Shown: piece after piece, positions 63,189-64,000 of the stretch | Position numbering within the stretch: the stretch's first letter is position 1 | Layout: each line of letters begins with the position of its first letter | Position numbers and translations under genes: made by a program | From: Conoideocrella luteorostrata | Lineage: Eukaryota > Ascomycota > Sordariomycetes > Hypocreales > Clavicipitaceae | NCBI GenBank assembly: GCA_032433595.1 | Contig: JASWJB010000020.1 | Coordinates: forward strand, 124,001 to 188,000 | Length of the DNA stretch: 64,000 nt | Direction: 5' to 3' | The notes under the pieces: model-generated | Told to the model about the DNA's origin: nothing | Seen by the model: only the letters and a program-made list of their open reading frames with translations | The model's database searches: none

Positions 63189-64000
<812 letters not shown>

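Overview
The window is nuclear DNA of a filamentous ascomycete (Pezizomycotina). Genes are split by short GT-AG introns (about 55-195 bp) with CTAAC/CTGAC-like branch sites, many starts follow pyrimidine-rich leaders, and the gene set (Slm1, Msn5/exportin-5, Fus3/MpkB-class MAP kinase, Zn2Cys6 regulator, Oxr1, Sec24) is that of filamentous fungi. The MAP kinase and the spliced proteins look most like Eurotiomycetes (Aspergillus/Penicillium relatives); this placement is an inference from protein style, not a search.

Layout. 1.3-20 kb: phosphatidylserine synthase (+), Slm1-like F-BAR/PH protein (-), Ldb17/SPIN90 actin regulator (-), PDAT/Lro1 acyltransferase (-), Naa30 N-acetyltransferase (+), a DUF1917/BLES03 protein (-) and Dph7 (+). 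21.8-26.2 kb: an 11-exon Msn5/exportin-5 gene. 26.2-35.8 kb: about 9.5 kb with no supportable gene. 35.8-44.7 kb: a Zn2Cys6 transcription factor (+), a small membrane protein (-) and Sec24 (+). 44.7-48.4 kb: a second gene-poor stretch, then the Fus3/Kss1-type MAP kinase. 51.2-64 kb: Oxr1 (+), Hem4 (-) and Erv1 (+) as a divergent pair, a decayed pyruvate decarboxylase, Tan1 (+), an aminoglycoside-phosphotransferase-fold protein (+) and the C-terminal part of an Ecd/SGT1 protein (-) running off the end.

These are unlinked housekeeping and regulatory functions, as usual for a fungal chromosome arm: membrane lipid synthesis (phosphatidylserine synthase, PDAT), plasma membrane and cortical actin signalling (Slm1, Ldb17), protein and tRNA modification (Naa30, Dph7, Tan1), nuclear export (Msn5), secretion (Sec24), MAP kinase signalling, heme and mitochondrial thiol oxidation (Hem4, Erv1) and oxidative stress (Oxr1). 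I see no biosynthetic cluster, no intact transposon, no tRNA and no CRISPR.

The most unusual signal is a 9-base motif, TACTCCGTA (reverse complement TACGGAGTA). I counted 27 exact copies by eye, all between genes, where about 0.5 would be expected by chance for random sequence. It occurs singly, as a three-unit tandem of period 7, and as a perfect 18-base palindrome. Other points of interest are the triply broken pyruvate decarboxylase, a likely C-terminal frameshift in the Zn2Cys6 regulator, a GC-AG intron, and a stop codon directly followed by a consensus splice donor.
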